This document shows positions 53,586 through 61,561 of a stretch of DNA of 61,561 nt, one piece after another. The stretch's first letter is position 1; every line of letters begins with the position of its first letter. This DNA is from an uncultured Eubacteriales bacterium (lineage in GTDB: Bacteria > Bacillota > Clostridia > Peptostreptococcales > Anaerovoracaceae): NCBI GenBank assembly GCA_900315555.1, contig OMZN01000038.1, forward strand, positions 1-61,561. Direction: 5' to 3'. Below the pieces are notes generated by a model that saw only the letters and a program-made list of their open reading frames with translations, made no database searches and had not been told where the DNA came from. The position numbers and the translations under genes are program-made.

Positions 53586-54778
53586 TGAAAACACAAACGT
53601 CGCAGTATGCTGCCATTATTCCTGTCCGAGGCGGCAGCAAATCCATACCGCTGAAAAATATTAAACCGATCAATGGACGGCCTTTGGTGTACTGGGTCAT
53701 TGACAGTGCTGTGAACTGCGCCGCGATTGACCAGGTCTATGTCTCCACCGATTCCGATAAGATCAAAGACGTTGTCGGAAAGTATTATGACGAAAATCCT
53801 TCGGCAGCCGGCAAACTCCAGTGCATCGGAAGGGATCCGAAAACAGCGACCGATACCGCCAGTACGGAATCGGTGCTGATGGAATTTGCCGCCGACTATG
53901 ATTTCGAGCATATGGTGCTGATCCAGGCCACGAGTCCTCTTCTCGAAGCCGTTCATCTTCAGGAAGGCATTGAGAAATATGAGAAGGAAAGGGCGGACAG
54001 CCTTCTTTCTGTGGTCCGGCAGAAGCGCTTCGTGTGGAAAGAAACAGCGCAGGGGGTCGAGCCTGTTAACTACGACTACCTGCATAGACCCAGACGGCAG
54101 GAATTTGACGGTTATCTGGTGGAAAACGGTGCCTTCTACATCACGACGAAAGAGTGTCTGCTTGCGAGCAGATGCAGAATTTCCGGCCGTATTACGGCGT
54201 ATGAAATGCCTGAAGAAACCTACTACGAAATAGATGAACCGAGCGACTGGGAAATCATCGAAAAAATGATGAAGATCAGAGCGAAAAAGCGTACGCCGGC
54301 ACCGGTATCAGACATCAGACTTTTTGCGACTGACTGCGACGGATGCCTGACCGATGGTGGAATGTATTATTCTGAAGCCGGTGACGAATTAAAGAAATTC
54401 AACACAAAAGACGGCATGGGTTTTTCACTTCTGCGCCATGCCGGTATCAAAACGGCAATCATCACAGGGGAAGATACAAAGATCGTGGAGCGGCGTGCCG
54501 GCAAACTGTCCGTTGACTATGTCATCCAGGGATCCACCGATAAGCTCACAGCATTGAAGCGTATTGCAGCGCAGGAGGGAATCACGCTTGCACAGACAGC
54601 CTACATGGGCGATGATATCAACGACATCCAGTGCATGGACGCTGCAGGTATGGCGTTTACCGTGCCGGAGGCCTCAAAGGAGATCAGGGAGCATGCTGAT
54701 ATCATTACCGAAGCGCAGGGCGGACACGGCGCCATGCGTGAAGCAGCAGAATATGTTCTGTACGGCAGCCGAAAATAA
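53585..54778 (+). CDS. CMP-nonulosonate cytidylyltransferase fused to a KdsC-like HAD phosphatase
   Basis: 397 residues, two enzymes in one. Residues 1-230: NeuA-type cytidylyltransferase (YAAIIPVRGGSKSIPLKNIK, VSTDSDKI, LIQATSPLLEAVHLQEGIEK). Residues ~240-397: HAD phosphatase of the KdsC group (FATDCDGCLTDGGMYYSEAG, FNTKDGMGF, AIITGEDTKIVERRA, YMGDDINDIQCM), with nucleophile and acid aspartates in place. The fusion suggests that the NeuB product is a 9-phosphate which is cleaved and then activated with CTP. The same layout is known from animal CMP-sialate synthetases and some Bacteroides. ATG overlaps the neuB stop (TAATG). Confidence 0.9.
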   Translation: MKTQTSQYAAIIPVRGGSKSIPLKNIKPINGRPLVYWVIDSAVNCAAIDQVYVSTDSDKIKDVVGKYYDENPSAAGKLQCIGRDPKTATDTASTESVLMEFAADYDFEHMVLIQATSPLLEAVHLQEGIEKYEKERADSLLSVVRQKRFVWKETAQGVEPVNYDYLHRPRRQEFDGYLVENGAFYITTKECLLASRCRISGRITAYEMPEETYYEIDEPSDWEIIEKMMKIRAKKRTPAPVSDIRLFATDCDGCLTDGGMYYSEAGDELKKFNTKDGMGFSLLRHAGIKTAIITGEDTKIVERRAGKLSVDYVIQGSTDKLTALKRIAAQEGITLAQTAYMGDDINDIQCMDAAGMAFTVPEASKEIREHADIITEAQGGHGAMREAAEYVLYGSRK

Positions 54779-54821
54779 TGCTGACAAACAACTATAACCG
54801 AGATAACCAGAAAGGTATTCT

Positions 54822-55571
54822 GTGAAAAAAGAAAATTTTATTATCTATGAAGACGAGAGTATCCTGGCAGCCTTAAAGAAAATAGATGCAAACAAGAAGG
54901 GCTTTGTCATGGTGCTGCACAGGGACGACACTGTCAAGGGCACCTTGACCGACGGCGACATACGGCGCAGTTTAATCAAGGGACTGACGGTTGAAGCAGC
55001 TGCGTCTTCAAGCTGCAGCACCAAGTTCAAATATCTTTCGGAGAGCGAAGAATTTGATCATGTCATCGATTTTTTCAGAGATGTCAGCGTGGACTTTATC
55101 CCCATCATTAACAGGGAAAAGAAGCTTGTCAATATCATCACGCGTTCTACTATGCAGTCTCTGCTTCTTCGCGATCATCATCCGGATATCCACTATGATT
55201 TTTTATCGGTAGAGGACAATCTTGAATATGAGATCTATCGGAGACCATGGGGCTTTTACAAAACGACGATTCTCAATGAAATGTTCCAGTCCAAGCTTAT
55301 CAGCGTGCGTCCCGGCCAGGCGCTGAGCCTTCAGATGCATCGAAAAAGAGAAGAACATTGGATCATCGTGCATGGCAGCGGCATAGTACAGCTGGATGAA
55401 TCAGAAAAACCGGTCGAAGACGGGAACTACATCTACATCCCCAAAGGCTGCCGTCATCGAATGACCAACACTTCTCAGGAAGAAAGCCTGCTTTACATCG
55501 AAGTACAATGCGGTCAGTATTTTGGAGAAGATGATATTGTTCGGTTTGAAGACAACTATGGGAGGGCATAA
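54822..55571 (+). CDS. CBS-pair domain fused to a mannose-6-phosphate isomerase-type cupin
   Basis: 249 residues. Residues ~1-120 are a CBS pair (ESILAALKKIDANKKGFVMV, GTLTDGDIRRSLIKGLTVE, FIPIINREKKLVNIITRSTM), close to that in front of the sugar nucleotidyltransferase in legionaminate-type loci (PtmE/LegE). Residues ~140-249 are a cupin of the type II phosphomannose isomerase C terminus (EIYRRPWGFYKTTILNE, VRPGQALSLQMHRKREEHWI, VHGSGIVQLD, YIPKGCRHRMTN; metal His/Glu residues present). The nucleotidyltransferase usually found with either domain is missing. It may make or sense a mannose-type phosphate for NeuB. GTG start at 54822. Confidence 0.83.
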   Translation: MKKENFIIYEDESILAALKKIDANKKGFVMVLHRDDTVKGTLTDGDIRRSLIKGLTVEAAASSSCSTKFKYLSESEEFDHVIDFFRDVSVDFIPIINREKKLVNIITRSTMQSLLLRDHHPDIHYDFLSVEDNLEYEIYRRPWGFYKTTILNEMFQSKLISVRPGQALSLQMHRKREEHWIIVHGSGIVQLDESEKPVEDGNYIYIPKGCRHRMTNTSQEESLLYIEVQCGQYFGEDDIVRFEDNYGRA

Positions 55572-55573
55572 TC

Positions 55574-58500
55574 ATGTCATTAATGCATAAAAAAAGCAAG
55601 GCCGGCTCCGCTGCCCAGCAGCTTCGTTACCGATACACCAATTTTCTGGAAACCCTTCCGGTGAAAAAAAACACCGTTTTTTATCATGCTTACCGGACAC
55701 GTATTATGGCGGGCAACCCCTTCGCCATTTTCCAGGAGCTCATGCATCGCGAGGAATTTGCTGATTGGGAGCATTACTGGGTTTATTCCGATGAGTCGCA
55801 GCTGGAATATGATACATTTCAGCGCTATGCTGCCTATGAGAATGTCCACTATGTCAAAAAGTTTTCCGATGAGCATCTCAAGGCCATGGCAGCATGTCAG
55901 TATCTGGTCAACAATGCCGCACTTCCCGATTACTGGCAGAAGCGTGAAGGACAGATCTACATCAACACCTGGCACGGTACACCGCTGAAAATGCTTGGAA
56001 GAGACGCTAAAGATGCCAGTGAGACCGCTATTGCCAATGCGCAGAGAAACTTTTTCATGTGCGATTATATGGTGATGCCGAATCGCTATACGATTGAGCA
56101 CATGCTGGATTCTTATGATCTGACAAACATGCTGACCGGTACCATTGTCGATGCAGGCTATCCGCGCAACGATCTGAGTGTCAATACGGAGGCTGCAAGA
56201 ATACGTGCACTTCTGGAGAAGAAACTCGGCCTGCCGCTCGATGGAAAAAAGATCGTGCTTTATGCACCGACGTTCCGGTCCCGCAAAGGGAAAAGCCTGA
56301 ATACTTCCGAGGAAACGGCCGGCTATATCCAGGAGATGGTACGGCGCTTTCCGGAGGATTATGTTGTGGTATTCAAAGTACACAACACTCTTGGTGCTTT
56401 TTTCAAAAAAAATGCCGAAATATCCAATCGTCTGATCTTTGATGAAATCGAAACCAATGAACTGTTATCTGCGACGGATGTACTCATCACGGATTACAGC
56501 AGTATATTTTTCGATTTTCTATGTACAGGGAGGCCCTGCCTCTTTTTTGTTTACGACAGAGAAGAGTACGAATCCGAAAGAGGACTTTATTTGTCTATTG
56601 ATGATCTTCCGGGGGCTATCTGCTATTCGGTTGACGATCTTGTCCGGCAGATTGTGAAAATTAAAGACGGAACGTATGATCAAGACGAAAAATATCAAAA
56701 GAATGTGCAGCAATATGCCTATAATGATGATGGACACGCCTCAGAGCGCATCGTCGATATCGTTTTTGCCGGGAAGAGCGAGCAGTATGAACGGTATTTC
56801 CTTCATTCCGCGCCCAGGAAAAAGCAGCTTTTGATTAATGCGGGGGACTGCCGGCGTGCTTCCAACATAGAAACACTGTACTATGTGCTCGATAATCATG
56901 ATTTCTCCGGCTATGAGGTGAGCGTCGCTGCCCAGAATGTTCACTTCCTATCAAAGAGCCTGCACCGGAACTATCCCCAGGTGCACCTTCTTATGTCAAG
57001 ACCTCATTTTAACCTTACCAAATCGGAGGAACTGCAGGGAAAGATCGAAGCGGAACGGCAGATGAATAAATTCTTCGGTTCGCTGCGTTTTGATAAATTC
57101 ATTGATATCGAAACCATGCCGAATAATACCTCCCGTCTGTTTTTCGGTTTTCCATCGATCCCAAAAACAGCATACTGGTGCAGGGATCTTTATGCTGAAG
57201 CTGCCATCAAGAAAAACGGAGAACACTTTGAAGAAGTGTATCTTCTGGGTGAAAATGCTAACGGAGAGATGCCGGACTATCAAGCCGGTATAACCTGTTT
57301 ATCTGCCAATACACTTCGAAAAAGCAGCGGTGCGAGGATGAATATTCTGTTTCTCTCCGCATTCGATTCCATGAACTACGTCTTTACGGAGCTGATATTG
57401 GAACTGCGCCAGCGAGGACACAGGGTCAATGTCGTCGTGCAGGATGAATTCGATGCTATCAACACAAAAATGTATAAGGCAAATGATATTGAATTTATCC
57501 CAATTGAGGAATTCAATCCTGCCGCATTGAATTTCATTGACGTTGTCATCTCGGCGCCCATCCGATTAAAGAAGTATGCAGCACTGCTCAATGCGATCAA
57601 GCATCGCAATATTTTGCTGTGCAGCTTTTCAAGCCTCTTTTCTTCCGTTGTAATGCGCATTCCGGCGGATATTGTCTTCTGTATCGGAGAAGCCAAGATC
57701 GAGGAATTCCGAGCCAATTATTTACGATATAATTTTATTGTAGCTGGGAATCCGCAATATGATGGACTTGCTCGTCAAAGAAGGCTTCCTCGTGCCAGCC
57801 ATGATGTGAAGAAGGTTCTGATCATCGATCAGGGCGGCTATCCTTATGGTGCAAAAGGAAAACAGCAGCTTGCCGATACGATAACCGATATCGCGGTCAA
57901 CAATCCGGACATTCAATTTGAAATTAAGCCGCGTTATCTGAAAGAGGAAGTGGGCAATACGGCGCATAATGTGTCGGAATATCTTGTTGATTACTTCGAT
58001 GCGCTGCCGGCTAATCTGTCGTTTTTAACAAAGCCTGCGGTTCTTGAAGATATCATGCCCTCCTATGATGCCATGATCTGCACATGGAGCACTGCTTACA
58101 TGGATGCCCTGGTGCTCAACATACCGCTGCTGCTGTTATCGGGATTTGACTCAAATGACGTTTTTGATGTGCGTACGCAGCGTGTTGCTGAGGCGTATGA
58201 TCACCTGAAAAAGACCGGTGTATTGTATGATTACCATGAGGTTTTAGGCAGGACGATCCAGTGGCATACCGTTGATCCGGCTTACGTGCAGAAAGAAATT
58301 TACCATGCAGACAAACCGTCGGCGCCGGCTGTCATCGACTTCCTTGAAGACTGCAAGAGTCGACTGGTGCTTACCGGGAAAAGATTTGAGGACTTGATCG
58401 CGTATACGGTGGACGATTACTATCAGCACGTGGACGACATCCGCTTTGCTGCTGTGAATGATCGTGAAAATGAAGCACGGCGCATCTATTTTACGACGTT

Positions 58501-59320
58501 CAATCAGGCGATGCAGGAATACGTCTACCGGAATCGCTGCATGGGCAGCGTATTGGATTTGTCGCCCCTGGAGCGCATGTACGACAAAAAAGATTACTAT
58601 GCGGAATACGAACGTACAGGCTTTGTTGAAAAAGAGTATCGCACACTTTTGCACAAGCGCTTTCTCACGTTGTTTAATTCGATCCAGGAGAAGTACTTTA
58701 CATCGCCCGAAGGGCAGAAAAACGTGCGGGAAGACCGCATCGATCAGGACTTTTACTTTGACTGGCTCTATCACACAGAGCAGTATGATGCCCTTCGCCG
58801 TTTCCAGGGGCCTTTGCTTGCGGAAGGCAGCCGGGAATACTACTATGCGCTGTATGAAAAAACGGTAAAACATCACACCAAGAAAGCTTATCATCATCTT
58901 TTTCGCTTTTTCGACAGCATGTATGATAACGAAAAAGGTATTCAGCTGCTGAAAGAAAAGCGGATCAAGCAGTCCCTGGCGCCATTTACCCGAGGCCGGA
59001 TTAACAAGGTGCGGTTTTATCGAGCACTGGTGAAGAACCATCAGCTTCGTATACTTGACTACTATAATGAAAGCGGCCTTGCGCGCAATGCCATCATGAC
59101 ATACTATCACATGCAGGATCTCAATCAGCGCGGGGAATATCAGCGGGTTATTGTGATTTATGAACGATTCAATGGTCTATATCAAAAGCAGCGCAGGAGA
59201 AGACATCGCAAGATCAGAACAAAGGCCGACATGGCGCTCAAACGCATTTATTACAAGAAGATACTGCGTGAGCTGTCTGCTGCCAAAGCGCAGCTTGCAG
59301 ATAACCGGGAAAATAATTGA
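55574..59320 (+). CDS. Multidomain TagF-like glycerophosphotransferase with GT-B-like and helical C-terminal regions
   Basis: 1248 residues. Part one (~35-405): CDP-glycerol glycerophosphotransferase domain with INTWHGTPLKMLGRDAKDAS and VLITDYSSIFFDFLCTGRP, motifs complete. Part two (~415-590): a CotH/GT-like region beginning KKQLLINAGDCRRASNIETL, seen at the end of some TagF proteins. Part three (~590-900): a second GT-B-type fold (MNILFLSAFDSMNYVFTELI, VAGNPQYDGLARQ, ICTWSTAYMDALVLNIPLLL). Part four (~935-1248): helical, tyrosine-rich and basic at the end (QKQRRRRHRKIRTKADM), no match known to me. Two bases after the CBS-cupin gene and in its operon. Confidence 0.8.
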   Translation: MSLMHKKSKAGSAAQQLRYRYTNFLETLPVKKNTVFYHAYRTRIMAGNPFAIFQELMHREEFADWEHYWVYSDESQLEYDTFQRYAAYENVHYVKKFSDEHLKAMAACQYLVNNAALPDYWQKREGQIYINTWHGTPLKMLGRDAKDASETAIANAQRNFFMCDYMVMPNRYTIEHMLDSYDLTNMLTGTIVDAGYPRNDLSVNTEAARIRALLEKKLGLPLDGKKIVLYAPTFRSRKGKSLNTSEETAGYIQEMVRRFPEDYVVVFKVHNTLGAFFKKNAEISNRLIFDEIETNELLSATDVLITDYSSIFFDFLCTGRPCLFFVYDREEYESERGLYLSIDDLPGAICYSVDDLVRQIVKIKDGTYDQDEKYQKNVQQYAYNDDGHASERIVDIVFAGKSEQYERYFLHSAPRKKQLLINAGDCRRASNIETLYYVLDNHDFSGYEVSVAAQNVHFLSKSLHRNYPQVHLLMSRPHFNLTKSEELQGKIEAERQMNKFFGSLRFDKFIDIETMPNNTSRLFFGFPSIPKTAYWCRDLYAEAAIKKNGEHFEEVYLLGENANGEMPDYQAGITCLSANTLRKSSGARMNILFLSAFDSMNYVFTELILELRQRGHRVNVVVQDEFDAINTKMYKANDIEFIPIEEFNPAALNFIDVVISAPIRLKKYAALLNAIKHRNILLCSFSSLFSSVVMRIPADIVFCIGEAKIEEFRANYLRYNFIVAGNPQYDGLARQRRLPRASHDVKKVLIIDQGGYPYGAKGKQQLADTITDIAVNNPDIQFEIKPRYLKEEVGNTAHNVSEYLVDYFDALPANLSFLTKPAVLEDIMPSYDAMICTWSTAYMDALVLNIPLLLLSGFDSNDVFDVRTQRVAEAYDHLKKTGVLYDYHEVLGRTIQWHTVDPAYVQKEIYHADKPSAPAVIDFLEDCKSRLVLTGKRFEDLIAYTVDDYYQHVDDIRFAAVNDRENEARRIYFTTFNQAMQEYVYRNRCMGSVLDLSPLERMYDKKDYYAEYERTGFVEKEYRTLLHKRFLTLFNSIQEKYFTSPEGQKNVREDRIDQDFYFDWLYHTEQYDALRRFQGPLLAEGSREYYYALYEKTVKHHTKKAYHHLFRFFDSMYDNEKGIQLLKEKRIKQSLAPFTRGRINKVRFYRALVKNHQLRILDYYNESGLARNAIMTYYHMQDLNQRGEYQRVIVIYERFNGLYQKQRRRRHRKIRTKADMALKRIYYKKILRELSAAKAQLADNRENN

Positions 59321-59397
59321 AAAGAAAACTGCTGCAAAATAGCAAATGTTTATGGTCATGCAAATCGTAAAACCATCGGCAGTCAGAGACTGACGGA

Positions 59398-61260
59398 TCA
59401 GTGTATCGTGACGGCTTTCCAAAGATGGAGACCGCCGATGGTCTGCACCGGCTGGAACTCGATGACAGCGCCGTCAGGGGCATAGTGCTCAGTGAAATAG
59501 GTGCTGATGACATCACTGATTGCATTCTTTCCATATTTGTCAGAGAAGCTGTTGCTGACGACCAGTACGCGGTCATTATCGATAATGTCCTGATAGACAT
59601 TGCTGAGTCCGTTTGCCCGGAGTTTGGCCGCACGGTTCGGAGAGAACGTGGACCAGCCGCCGAATGACAGCAGATTATTGAGCGCAGGCTGCCTTTTCAA
59701 TGGATTGTTGTAATATGACAGATTGCATCTGTAAGCATGAATTGATGTGGAGGAGTCCATAACAAATGCTATGTCTGCACACTTCTTCATATAGTCAAAC
59801 AGGGCATCGCTGTCGCAGCTGGTAAGGCGCTGCTGCGGTGACCAGTGCGGGATGAGGGCAATAAAGAGAATAGTGGCTGCCAGTGTCATGGCAGCCGCTG
59901 TTTTTTTGATTCGGCGCGCACTGTCTTTACATATGGCGGCGGCCAAAGACTGCTTTGGGTCGGCATAGCGTCCTGCATAAAGCAGCATGAACAGGGCAAA
60001 CAGATCAATGATATAGGTTCCCCGATAGACCGTACGACCTTCGTAGAGCAGATACCCGTAGGCGGCCATGGCACCGATGGCAAGGAAGAGCGGATACAGC
60101 ATCCAGCGCTTCTGCACCAGTAAGAGGGCGGCTATCACCAGCAGCAGACAGAGTATGATGTGAAAGAATCGCTTGTTGAGCTTTTTTGCCGAAAAGACAA
60201 GAAGTCTTTTCCCGCTCGCCAGCACAGCGCGGAGTGTCGTTCTCTTTTGAGCACCTTCTGCCAGCGTATCGATCGCTTTCAGCTTGCTGAGACTGGCGAT
60301 ACGATCGGTATCGTAAAAGCCTGTTCGCAGTGCAAGGTGATCATTGGAAGAAAGTCCCAAGGATTGATAAAATTCAGTGTATTCTTCATAGTCAGGCAGC
60401 TTGTGATCCACCACATCGGATCGATATCTGTTGTACTCCCGATAAGCGCGCAGTGCAGGCGTGGCATGATTGGCCGCGGTGGATGCCTTATGAATGGCCA
60501 ATGCCATACTGCTGACAAGAAGAATGATCAGTCCGAAGGAAATGATGCGTAGAAAGAGATATCGAAAACTTCTTTCCCGCGGCAGCCAAGCGGCGGAAGA
60601 AGCCTGGCGCATGGCAGACCATCGATCCAGGAGGTGGGCTGAAGCGAAGACGCCAGCAAAGCCGATAACGGCCAGAATGGCTCCATAGCGCCACATACTT
60701 CCCAAAAGAATCATGGCGGTGCCGATCATGATGCAGATGACAGGCATAGGGCGGATGCCCCCTCGATGATTGAGCACAGTATGAAGGATCAGCATCGTCC
60801 CGGCCGCCAGCAGCAGCGCGGCTGTCTTGGTGAACTGAATGTACAGATAATGGTCAACACTGACAATAACCAGAATCGGCAAAAGAGGTATCGTTATCCA
60901 GGGAGAGCGCGGCTGATCCAGAATTACGTAGGTAAGGACAGTCAATCCGGCAAAAGATGAGAGGATTTGCATCAGAACAAAGGTATTGACAGAAGGCAGC
61001 AGCGTCTGGACAAAATGAAGAAAAATACATAGATAGTAATTGACAAAGCCCACACAGTAATTGCCATCGGCAATTTGTATGCCAATGGAAAAATCATCGT
61101 TTGTTTCGAACGCCATGCTGCCCAGCAGCATCATCAGGATGGCGGTGATCAGATTGATCACCAATGCGCTGATCCATCGATGGCTGAAAAAAAAGGCGGT
61201 AACTGAACGGATCTTGTTTCCTGTGCGGCCTTGCAGTAAACATCTATCGGCTGCTTTCAT
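59398..61260 (-). CDS. Polytopic membrane protein, possible polymerase or GT-C enzyme
   Basis: 620 residues, minus strand. About ten membrane helices to ~residue 460, starting WISALVINLITAILMMLLGS; the first outer loop AFETNDDFSIGIQIADG has adjacent acidic residues as in GT-C transferases, and YRGTYIIDLFALFMLLYAGR lies near the end of the helices. The last ~160 residues are outside. I do not recognise a named family; Wzy-like polymerase or lipid-sugar-dependent transferase are both open. Start ATG at 61260 lies in a 25-base tandem repeat that also makes a short overlapping upstream reading frame. Convergent with the TagF-like gene. Confidence 0.7.
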   Translation of the reverse strand: MKAADRCLLQGRTGNKIRSVTAFFFSHRWISALVINLITAILMMLLGSMAFETNDDFSIGIQIADGNYCVGFVNYYLCIFLHFVQTLLPSVNTFVLMQILSSFAGLTVLTYVILDQPRSPWITIPLLPILVIVSVDHYLYIQFTKTAALLLAAGTMLILHTVLNHRGGIRPMPVICIMIGTAMILLGSMWRYGAILAVIGFAGVFASAHLLDRWSAMRQASSAAWLPRERSFRYLFLRIISFGLIILLVSSMALAIHKASTAANHATPALRAYREYNRYRSDVVDHKLPDYEEYTEFYQSLGLSSNDHLALRTGFYDTDRIASLSKLKAIDTLAEGAQKRTTLRAVLASGKRLLVFSAKKLNKRFFHIILCLLLVIAALLLVQKRWMLYPLFLAIGAMAAYGYLLYEGRTVYRGTYIIDLFALFMLLYAGRYADPKQSLAAAICKDSARRIKKTAAAMTLAATILFIALIPHWSPQQRLTSCDSDALFDYMKKCADIAFVMDSSTSIHAYRCNLSYYNNPLKRQPALNNLLSFGGWSTFSPNRAAKLRANGLSNVYQDIIDNDRVLVVSNSFSDKYGKNAISDVISTYFTEHYAPDGAVIEFQPVQTIGGLHLWKAVTIH

Positions 61261-61300
61261 TTTCTTTCCCTTCCGGTGCTTTCATTTCTTTTCCTTCCGG
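61252..61300 (-). repeat. Tandem duplication of the translation start region
   Basis: Two adjacent imperfect copies (61252-61276, 25 bases; 61277-61300, 24 bases), each with, on the minus strand, CCGGAAGG-AAAGAAA-ATG-AAAGCA. The downstream copy starts the 620-residue protein; the upstream copy starts a 13-codon frame (MKAPEGKENESSR) that runs past the real start in another frame. Confidence 0.8.
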
Positions 61301-61313
61301 CTCAAGCGACTTT

Positions 61314-61342
61314 ATTATATAGTACGCCAAGGTGCGGAACAA
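61314..61342 (-). promoter_or_regulatory. Promoter of the 620-residue membrane protein gene
   Basis: Minus strand: TTGTTC (61342-61337), 17 bases, TATAAT (61319-61314). The transcript would start a few bases before the duplicated start region. Confidence 0.6.
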
Positions 61343-61432
61343 TTGAAAATGATGAGTTAACAGGATCTTTACCTGCGCAGGCAGCTTTACTTGTTACAGC
61401 ATGTGAAATTGACTTTTCGTGAAATCTTTGTA

Positions 61433-61462
61433 TTGACAAAATCGATAGAAGAATGCTAAAAT
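61433..61462 (+). promoter_or_regulatory. Promoter of tRNA-Arg
   Basis: TTGACA (61433-61438), 18 bases, TAAAAT (61457-61462), 20 bases before the tRNA. Confidence 0.75.
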
Positions 61463-61482
61463 AAATTTTGTCGTTAGCGTAT

Positions 61483-61559
61483 GGGGCACTGGCTCAGCTG
61501 GATAGAGCGACGCACTACGAATGCGTAGGTCGGGGGTTCGAATCCCTCGTGCCTCACCA
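61483..61559 (+). tRNA. tRNA-Arg (anticodon ACG)
   Basis: 77 bases including encoded CCA. Acceptor GGGGCAC/GTGCCTC (one G-U), D-stem GCTC/GAGC, anticodon arm ACGCA-CTACGAA-TGCGT with anticodon ACG, T-arm GGGGG-TTCGAAT-CCCTC, discriminator A. The A at the wobble position is presumably deaminated to inosine to read CGU/CGC/CGA. It marks the right edge of the polymer locus and nearly the end of the window, so what follows cannot be seen. Confidence 0.97.
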
Positions 61560-61561
61560 AA

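Noticed and set aside
30612-61561. Classical integrative element with attL/attR at the tRNA-Arg 3' end
   Set aside because: Integration at a tRNA 3' end leaves the intact tRNA first and the fragment beyond its 3' side. Here the broken copy is upstream of the intact gene, it also keeps D-arm and promoter, and no integrase is present, so a decayed tandem tRNA copy fits better.
1-61561. CRISPR array, insertion sequence or transposase
   Set aside because: No regularly spaced repeats and no transposase or integrase-like protein were seen on either strand.

Overview
The window looks like chromosome of an anaerobic, Gram-positive Bacillota, most likely a member of the Clostridia with a medium to medium-high G+C content. 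The evidence is a complete ferredoxin:NAD+ oxidoreductase set (rnfCDGEAB), an acetate kinase, a four-cysteine L28, the Firmicutes order rpmB-asp23-recG-rsmD-coaD-(coiled coil)-tmcAL-ackA-rpmF, sialic-acid-like and teichoic-acid-type surface genes, two LytR-CpsA-Psr ligases, and no LPS or outer-membrane gene. Genus cannot be fixed from sequence reading alone.

Region 1 (1-5024) is the rnf operon, closed by a strong terminator. Region 2 (5366-6790, minus) is a lone lipoprotein that appears to be a catalytically dead relative of M20 dipeptidases. Region 3 (6942-14796) is housekeeping: ribosomal proteins L28 and L32, Asp23, RecG, RsmD, CoaD, TmcAL and AckA, with readable promoters. Region 4 (14912-23170) holds asd (minus), uppP, ftsK, rimO, pgsA and cinA. 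Region 5 (23212-30429) turns to the envelope: two LCP cell-wall ligases, a NYN/LOTUS RNA-binding or nuclease protein, a GtrA-type membrane protein and a large GT2/teichoic-polymerase-like fusion.

Region 6 (30501-61559) is the striking part: about 31 kb of surface-polymer genes bounded on the left by a decayed tRNA-Arg copy that still carries a tRNA-like promoter and on the right by an intact tRNA-Arg(ACG). Its plus-strand modules are separated by minus-strand genes. Module A makes UDP-ManNAcA (wecC, wecB) and carries a glycosyltransferase. Module B has a TagB-like transferase, a WecE-like aminotransferase, a flippase, a two-subunit class I fumarase-like hydro-lyase, rfbA, rfbB and a YfhO-type membrane enzyme. 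Module C has tagD (CDP-glycerol), a short NeuB-type synthase, a CMP-sugar synthetase fused to a HAD phosphatase, a CBS-cupin fusion and a 1248-residue TagF-like protein. Two paralogous ~1078-residue double TagF-domain proteins and a 620-residue membrane protein lie on the minus strand.

Taken together, the locus can plausibly supply UDP-ManNAcA, dTDP-4-amino-4,6-dideoxygalactose (two of the three enterobacterial common antigen sugars), a CMP-nonulosonate and CDP-glycerol, along with polymerases, a flippase and, next door, LCP ligases. I infer a wall-linked, glycerol-phosphate-containing glycopolymer with an ECA-like and sialic-acid-like sugar set. This combination is the best candidate for an undescribed system here. 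The polymer structure itself cannot be read from the DNA.
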